NCBI GenBank assembly: GCA_031472005.1
Contig: PZJY01000011.1
Coordinates: forward strand, 2,232,001 to 2,296,000
DNA length: 64,000 nucleotides
Origin: Tetracladium setigerum
Taxonomy: Eukaryota; Ascomycota; Leotiomycetes; Helotiales
Reading direction: 5' to 3'
Each line of letters begins with the position of its first letter. Position 1 is the first letter of the stretch. The notes under the pieces are model-generated. The model was not told where the DNA came from. It saw nothing but the letters and a program-made list of their open reading frames with translations, and did not search any database. Both the position numbers and the translations under genes were made by a program. Positions 57,521 to 64,000 of the stretch are shown here, one piece after another.

Positions 57521-59165
57521 CTTAATATGAGGGGTCAATAATCCCCAAGGGGAGGCTTGACTGTCCCTGATGTGTAACAAAAACGCCCTCACCGCCGTGT
57601 CTGCATCTTCCACGGCTGAATTGTTTCTCGGTAAAAACATCAGAAGAATCACGCATCAAACTGCAGGTTGGAACAAGTATAAGCTTATCAATCTCATTTC
57701 CTAATTGTAAATCCCCCATCAACACCCTAACCATTATTCCCTCCCGGACCCTCCGTCTCAAATCCCAGCAAATCTGGATCCAGATCTCCCTCCTCAAACC
57801 GCTCTTTAAGGCATCCATTTCTAGGCTGAAAGTGGGTTCCTTACCAAAGGACGCCATTTCTAAAGTACGAAGAGAACAAAACTGACGTACTGCACAATAT
57901 ACACATCCAATATCACCTTCACATTCTAGCGCACGGACCGTACGTAAATGACGCTAAATTAGCTCTCCCTCCCTCCCACCTACTTGATTCCTTTTTTTCT
58001 CTTTCTACTTTTTGAAAATTTATCAGGACAAGTACATCGGTACTTTTCTCGTCCGCTACGTCTGCCTTGGTTAGAATGAGATGAGTCTCCCGTCTGTGCC
58101 TCACAGCCGGACCCTGATCTATCTGTCTGCCTTAGTAGCGTTTAGAGGGGGACCGATCTATCTCTTCTGATCTCGGCAAGTAGCCGGACATCTGAAATCT
58201 TTGGAACCCCCACGAGATTTAATCTCTTTTGCTTTGGTTTTTGCCTTCGTCCCATTTTCTGGTTCACCAGTCGGGAAACACTTTGAGAAACCTGATTTCT
58301 CTCGCAGATCACAAGCTACATGCACTCAAGAGAATATCGTGTGGCTGGATGAACGGAAAGAAACATTTTCCTCCTTGCCATTTTATTTATTTCGAAAATG
58401 GAGAAGGATACTCGCCAGTGGGGATTGCGCCGAGATGGCAGAAGAGGTTTGATCAGCAATCGAATGGAACACATGAGAAGTCCATGACCAATATTCTAGA
58501 TCGAAGAATCCATTCCCTTCTTGCTACTTTGCTTATTTCACAGCTGGAGGAAGATATTCGCTGCTGGGAATCGTGTTTTCGAGAAAGTTGAAGAAGTTTG
58601 ATCAAATGAGAGAGAGTGGGGAAAAAGAGACGCCCATCAGCAATCAAGGAGAAAACAAGAGAGGTCCGTCGGCCAGGATTCTAGATCGAAGGACTCTTTT
58701 CCTCCTTGTGATTCTGTTTTTTTCGTATTACGTTGCTGAGTACTCAGAGATTGGTTTTAAATATTGAAGAAATTCTGCCCTCTTGATCATCAGCCGCTAT
58801 ACGTTGATGTGACTTTTCCACGAACGACTCAACAAGACTCCTGCATATGCCAACAGGACATATTTCAACAAACATGTACTCTGTTCTTCCCAGCAATTTC
58901 AAAGCCCCTGACTGATTGACATGGGCATCTTCGCTGGCCAAAACAAAGGAGAGCTGGGTTCAATTTTTAGAAATGGAAGAGGCAGCCTGGTAGTGATTCG
59001 CTTGATGGTCTCGAATTAAATCCGAGTATTCTGGACGGCCTCACCCCCCTCCCCCGGACTTCAACACTTTCGAACCGTTCCTCCAACTTGCGCTTTCGAC
59101 CTGTTCGACAAACTTGCGCTTTTCAGCTCGAACCCTCACCCCATTTCCGCCACCTAATCCCTTAA
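57521..59165. other. Intergenic, includes a degenerate tandem repeat
   Basis: No gene supported in 1.6 kb. Open frames at 58201-58770 follow a diverged repeat (separate entry) rather than a coding pattern. Confidence 0.45.
58345..58760. repeat. Degenerate tandem repeat, roughly 2.5 units of 150-185 bp
   Basis: Shared words recur in the same order. TTCTAGATCGAAGA at about 58494 and TTCTAGATCGAAGG at about 58679 each follow AGAAGTCC/AGAGGTCC by a short gap and lead into CTTCTTG or CTCCTTG. AGAGGTTTGATCA and GAAGTTTGATCA precede AGCAATC. A first, more diverged unit starts near 58345 (GGATGAACGGAAAGAAACAT, CCTCCTTG). Boundaries are approximate. Confidence 0.5.
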
Positions 59166-61053
59166 TTACAAATCCTTCTCCACTCCATCCACCCATTCAC
59201 AACTAGGAAGATACCCTAGTCCAACATCCCGATCCCAAGTCTGCTGGGGAGTTCTGTACAGTACCTCACGCCCTCCATTAATGCTCAACTTCTCGGCTTT
59301 AGTAACACCTTTCCCCCCTTTCCCTTTTTGATTTCCGGGAAATTGGAGGCAAGTTCCCATCTCTGATGGTGGAATGAAACCAGCTTGAGATTTGATTGTT
59401 CTTCCCAAACAAACACCTTCCCTCAAACGATAAACCACCAAGGATACTCTCCAAGAGCTTGAGCGCCAACGGTTGTGCTTGAACAACGTCGAAGGTTTGT
59501 CCGATTGGGTAGCAGCTGATAGACCTCAGCTTTTTCCCTCTCGAGAGAGCCCGACCAATCTCCTCCTGCGGTATGTCAGCATATGCTTCAACAAGAAATG
59601 AGTGTTCATACGAGCTCCCTCTCATCTGGTGTAAAGACAAATTCCTGCAACTCAGGTAAATTGTCTACAATCATGGCCACGGCCCTTGCTGGCCAACATC
59701 TATTCTCATGGCCACTGCACGACGAGGGGTATGGAATTTTCAGCGTCCGCAGATTCTTGTGTTTTAGGATAGCTTGCAGTAACGTATCTGATACATCACG
59801 ACCAGTTGTGACGGTTTTGCGGTATTCATGATATCCATTTAGTGTCAGCGTCGTCAATGTGTCGAATGAAGCAATGAATTGACACTTGGTCGCGAATGTA
59901 GCCTGATTATCGTCGGAAGTGTTACCGTAGTAGTTACTGCTGTTTTCCGAAAGGTCTATGCTCAAAGTTGGCAACCTTGCAGCTGGGCGGGTTGACGAGG
60001 AAGTGAGAGCTGCGAGGTGCTGAAAGAAAAGATGATCTCCGTGGGAGAAAGTCCCAAGAGTGAGTTCTTGCAGCCCCAAAAAGTCTACTGCTTTGTATAA
60101 TGACAAGATAGGTGCTGGCTCGAATGAGATGCCAGAGAGGGTAAGTGACTTTAACGCCACAAGTTCAATTGTTTCTGCGGGTGCATTCTTCTCCCATCCT
60201 TGCAGAAACACAGAGGCGTAGGAATTGGCCTCTATGACAAGAGTTTGCAACGTTGATCGGGAATTTGATATGATTGACTGAATAATGTGGTTTGCAACTT
60301 TGGGTCCGTATCCGCGATCATGTATGCTTAGATGATTCAAGTTTTTGATTCCAGCGAGGGACTCGTCAGCCTCGTCCTCAAAGTGTTGTGAAAGCAGACG
60401 CAAGGCCTTGAGATTCCGAAGCGAAGCCAGTCGCTGTCCCATGGACCTGTAGATAATGTCAGCAAGCTGAATTTAGATGTGAATGGAAGAATTACTTTGT
60501 GAGGATTTGGGTCTCTACAACCTCGAGATCATCCAGATTCTTGAATGCTTCCTCGACATATCTGTTGACAATATACTGGTGTTTCTTTCCTGGGTCAGAG
60601 TAACCCACCAGAAGTTGGCGCACGTGTTTTACGCAAGTAGGCTTCAGGGTCTCGTCGAGGTTGGTCGCATATCGTTCCTGTTGACCTTTGTATTTCCCTT
60701 CCTTTTTAAGTTGCTTCTTTTGTGCGATGGTCAAGAGTGGTTCGAGCGTTCGAATAAGCTTTGGGATATGTGCATGGTACGCGGCAGCAACAGTGATTCG
60801 ATGGTAGAGGTTCGGCATGAGAAGGGAATGGTATCTCTTGCAAGTTCGCCCCAATTTGCTGATTGTTGATATGTCTTGAATCTGAGAAATCGTTATTTAG
60901 ATTCCTGCCAATGTCTCAAAGTCTACTCACGTTGTCAAGAATTGCTTGCAGGATCTCTGGTGGGATGGACGATAAAATGTCAGAGGTGTGCTTGTGGGAC
61001 GACACAGTCTTGGGCGTGGGCTTTGGCGTCCTAGCGCCTCTCTTTCCTGGCAT
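59166..61053 (-). CDS. F-box/LRR-type protein
   Basis: Likely SCF ubiquitin-ligase substrate adaptor. Exons 61053-60931, 60881-60496, 60446-59612 and 59565-59166 with introns of 46-49 bp and CTGAC-type branches. A basic N-terminus (PGKRGARTPKPTPKT) precedes the F-box: LSSIPPEILQAILDNIQDIS, TISKLGRTCKRYHSLLMPNLYHR. Leucine-rich stretches follow, such as LASLRNLKALRLLSQHFED, LVALKSLTLSGISFEP, TLTLNGYH, NLRTLKIPYP and NLPELQEFVF. The last exon has ALSRGKKLRSISCYPIGQTF and PQQTWDRDVGLGYLPSCEWV, ending DGVEKDL. Within it the frame changes near 59445-59455 (after LLESIL). This needs either a weak AAG-acceptor intron or a one-base correction of opposite sign to the other breaks here. Confidence 0.82.
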
Positions 61054-61277
61054 TTGAATGGTGAGTTTGAGTTAATGAGGGATGGAGAGGATCAGAAGCT
61101 GTCTCAACAGACGCGACGCGGTTGACTTGCTGTGCCTCACGCACGCACGTGCCACACTGTCTCAAATGTCCAAAGCAGCTCTATCGCTGCTGTACATGAA
61201 ATTCTGTCGCAAAAGCAACGCCGCTCTCTGGGGCAGCTGTAAGTGTATGAAGCCTATTTGTGACAGATTCCCCATAA

Positions 61278-62408
61278 CTAGTGGATTACAGTTCTGAGAG
61301 TCTCCTCAAAAACTTTCCTCAGTATCGATTCATTTTCAGCCCACATCTCGCTCACTTCTTTCTCTTTACCCTCACGCACAATCATTTCATCTGCTATTCC
61401 AATAGCCTCGCTCCACCGTGCACTTTCATAATCATCCACTTCCAGCCGAATCTCCTTTCGATGCGCACTTTGCATCCAACCCAGCAAGCCCACCTCCTCC
61501 ACAAAAGCGCTCCGTGGGACGTAAATGAACGGCTTACGATCGCTGCCAATCACCTCACTACAAGTTCCCCAGCCCAATTTTCCAAGGACGGCATCACTCG
61601 CTGCAATTAGGTTTGGCATGTAAACTCTGGGTGGTGCTTTGTAGAATGGTGGTGGAGCGTCAATCGTTTGACTCAAGCACACCCACCCCTCGGGCAGTCG
61701 AGGTATTGAGGGCAGAGCATCCAGTCCGTGGCCTCCAAAGCAATGAAGCAGAATCTTTTTGTCCGCGAGCTCTGCCAATCCCAAACTTGCAAGAGTTTGG
61801 TTTCTGGTTTGTGTTGCCTTTCGGTAATGCATAGGCGCGTCGATAATTCGTGGGCCATCAAAGAGAAAAGAGATGTGTCCTGGGAGCCGTATGACGGTGT
61901 GAGCCATGGCATAATGACTGGACATCTCATCAATTTTCAGCTGCGCATCTCTTCTGTTTCGGTAGTCTGGAGCATTATCTAATAGATTTTGGAATATGCT
62001 ATCGAATGTGAAGTTTGTGATGAGAATCGATGGAATTTTCAGTGAGTCGGCTAGAAAGCAGGGCAGCGATAACGCATCTGATATGACGACCTGTATATCG
62101 TGAAGTGCCAGGTATCGGGTCTCTTCCTCTACTGCCGTGGTAGCATCAAAGGTTAGAAGCGAGTCGAGGGATTTTCCGGCATCTATGTTGTATGCGTTTG
62201 TTTGTGTGATAGTTGGGTGTAAGGCATAGCTCAAGTGTTCCGGATGGAGTGGAGTTGTTGTGCGGATGTGGAATTTGTACTCTTGTGTATTTTCTCCCAC
62301 CTTTGAAGTTGGCGTGGAGATGAGCGAAATTAAGTTGAGAGTCCTTGTATAGTGGCCATATCCATGGCCAGAGATATAAACAGCGACGCGAATAGGTGGA
62401 ACTGGCAT
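61278..62408 (-). CDS. GT-B glycosyltransferase-like protein (L-arabinokinase N-terminal type)
   Basis: One exon, 376 residues from MPVPPIRVAVYISGHGYGHY; an upstream ATG at 62501 gives a less likely 407-residue form. The N-terminal Rossmann half has ISGHGYGHYTR, VVISDALSLPCFLADSLKIP and ITNFTFDSIFQ. The C-terminal half has LADKKILLHCFGGHGLDALP, VYMPNLIAASDAVLGKLGWG and RKPFIYVPRSAFVEEVGL. This is the glycosyltransferase-like domain that in plants is fused to L-arabinokinase. Here it stands alone, without a GHMP kinase part. The sugar and reaction are unknown. Confidence 0.78.
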   Translation of the reverse strand: MPVPPIRVAVYISGHGYGHYTRTLNLISLISTPTSKVGENTQEYKFHIRTTTPLHPEHLSYALHPTITQTNAYNIDAGKSLDSLLTFDATTAVEEETRYLALHDIQVVISDALSLPCFLADSLKIPSILITNFTFDSIFQNLLDNAPDYRNRRDAQLKIDEMSSHYAMAHTVIRLPGHISFLFDGPRIIDAPMHYRKATQTRNQTLASLGLAELADKKILLHCFGGHGLDALPSIPRLPEGWVCLSQTIDAPPPFYKAPPRVYMPNLIAASDAVLGKLGWGTCSEVIGSDRKPFIYVPRSAFVEEVGLLGWMQSAHRKEIRLEVDDYESARWSEAIGIADEMIVREGKEKEVSEMWAENESILRKVFEETLRTVIH

Positions 62409-63018
62409 GATAAGGGGTGGGAATTCTGTCTCGAAAAATTGAACAAGTTGGAAAAAACCGGTTGCACTTTGGTAAACTCTGGCGTGATTTGTCAGAATCA
62501 CGTGTAAAGATGTTGTTGTCGTTTTAATTATTCAAACCGTGCATCTCCCACCTTTGGGGTATCTTTATTTCCTAATATTTCGTAGAAAATAGTGCTAAGC
62601 ATAAGTCGCTCGACAGCAACTTTAGTGATTCAACGTTGTTGGTTTCCTTCTTTAATCCTTCCAAGTTAAATGTACCGTTATCACTTAAAATAATATAAGA
62701 AAATAAGATATTAACATAATCGTGATAATACAATCTTAGAGCTAGCTAGATCCATAGCTGTTATATCTGTATTCAACGAGTAAATAGACTAAAGCAAAGA
62801 CTAGATTACAAAGGCGTTCTTTTAGTCTATTCACTTTTATCCAGGTTTAGTTTCTACTTTAGCCGAGTCTTATAACAAAGCTCCTATTCTATAGAATAAT
62901 AGATAGGTCGGTAGTTCGAAGATAAACCGTATATATAAGGTAAAAGCCTCAGACAAATTATATTGAGAAATCAGTACTTTAGCAGCTATTTGCTTAACTA
63001 TACTTCAACCTTCCCATC
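62409..63018. other. TA-rich island with inverted repeats
   Basis: Markedly richer in A, T and TpA steps than the rest of the window, with frequent TAG/CTAG. It holds a near-perfect inverted repeat, AGTAAATAGACTAAA at 62779-62793 and TTTAGTCTATTCACT at 62821-62835 (14 of 15 pairs), and a palindrome ATTCTATAGAAT at 62886-62897. This fits a repeat relic mutated by RIP, but no element is recognisable. Confidence 0.5.
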
Positions 63019-64000
63019 CTAAAAATCTCGATATTCTTCCCATACACGCCACGACGCTATCAAGTGTTTAGTGATTTCTTCTACCCCGATAGACTGCTCA
63101 ACTAGAGATCCTGGATCCGGTTCTCTTTTCTCCCTCATGCTGGCAGAAATTTCTGCTATTGAAATCCCTAGCTCGTTGACGAGTTTAAATAGCCAAGAAA
63201 GCCTGCTAAGGTACCAGTCATCCTTGGTGGATCCACCGACGCTTTTGCACAGTCTAGAAGTCTTTCCACAACGATATTCATACTCCATCCAGTAAATATA
63301 TTCGACAATCTCTCCTCGCAGATTCAGCCGGATTTGTGTCCCAAGAGTCAACAGAGAATGGCCTAAATCTAAAGCAGTCCTTTTTACTGTCCACTTCATA
63401 TTTGGGCTGTGGCTGCTCTGGATTAGCTTAATATTCATGGTAGGGGTAAAGATGTAGGGAATATACCCCGTGGATGACTTCATCCTCTGCAATGCTTTCA
63501 TCTTTCTCACTTGCTTTCATGCAATATTTCTCAAGTGCCGCTTTGATTTGTTGTATCCATTCATCAACAAGTTCTTCATACGGCTTAGCTGAACTCAGTG
63601 CCATTTCTTCTTCTAACATGTCGATGAACTCAGACTCTTCCTCCAGAATCTCATCGATATTTTCATCGGGCATTGGTGCGTGCCCCTGATAGTTTCGCGG
63701 AGATAAATAGTCCTGACGGCGGCCGCAGCAAACATGTGTCATTCCCAGATCATCAAATTTCGCTCTGCGAATGAGAGAAAGAACAATAACTCTGGCCTCA
63801 ATTACATTTCGGTGTTTGAGAATCAGAGTTAGCCATTCTAGTGACCATATAGGTACGGTAGTGTCGTAGGAGCTACAAGTTTGAGCTTGCATGCAAAATA
63901 CCGAGGAAGGAAGGCAGCCACCAAGTGAGCAGGGACACCTACAGTTATCGATACACATTGCGTCTGCATCGTTGGCGAGAAGTACGCACAGACTGTCGAT
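63019..64000 (-). CDS. C-terminal part of a fungal ankyrin/NACHT-associated type protein (5' end outside window)
   Basis: The frame is open from the right edge (IDSLCVLLANDADAMCIDNC) into exon 64000-63467. A 49 bp intron (63418-63466, GTATAT...AATCCAG) follows, then exon 63417-63019. The motif CRCPCSLGGC, followed by a variable stretch and HVCC, is typical of the region after the repeats in many fungal ankyrin or NLR-like proteins, where it marks the C-terminal domain. The acidic helix DENIDEILEEESEFIDMLEE and the Trp-rich end WLFKLVNELGISIAEISASM follow. No ankyrin repeat lies inside the window, so the class is inferred from the ending alone. Confidence 0.6.

Overview
This window reads as nuclear DNA of a filamentous ascomycete (Pezizomycotina, gene content and style closest to Leotiomycetes, though rank below subphylum is inference). 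The evidence is many genes with short introns (mostly 45-75 bp, GT...CTRAC...YAG), long AT-richer spacers, and fungus-specific families: a PDR-type ABC transporter, Zn(II)2Cys6 factor, bZIP-DUF3425, exopolygalacturonase, PHO88 and STRIPAK striatin. No rRNA, tRNA, CRISPR or intact transposon was recognised. About 24 genes are supported, plus several weak candidates.

Layout. 1-1318 (-): 5' part of a secreted exopolygalacturonase. 4.8-6.2 kb (+): ZIP metal transporter. 9.9-14.9 kb (+): PDR/ABCG multidrug transporter of 8 exons, after a 3.7 kb gene-poor stretch. 16.7-17.6 kb (-): Gly/Leu/Asn-repeat protein. 19-24.7 kb (+): three housekeeping genes, PHO88, RAD14/XPA and striatin. 26-38.6 kb: a possible sugar-use neighbourhood with an MFS sugar porter (-), PIG-P (+), a 12-exon Zn2Cys6 regulator (-), a GH31 glucosidase (-) and a divergent DAL5-type permease (+). 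38.8-43.4 kb: secreted Cys-containing protein (-), GPI-type cupredoxin (+), four-TM protein (+). 44.3-49.5 kb (+): H2A.Z, a Cys-rich zinc-ribbon-like protein, a small Cys/His protein found by reading across an intron, and ARPC3. 49.7-57.5 kb: TRM6 (-), MINDY deubiquitinase with a CaaX end (+), bZIP-DUF3425 (+). 59.2-62.4 kb (-): F-box/LRR protein and a lone glycosyltransferase-like domain. The right edge has a TA-rich island and a protein ending typical of fungal ankyrin/NACHT proteins, cut by the window.

The most striking feature is not a gene. Nine otherwise convincing genes contain 14 places where the conserved reading frame continues only if one base is added. At least ten of these lie in short G or C runs. 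About 14 other genes join into perfect frames with canonical introns. Missing bases in homopolymers (assembly or sequencing) are the simplest reading; real allelic decay is the alternative. All models below are therefore given as loci with the break marked, and should not be read as proven pseudogenes.
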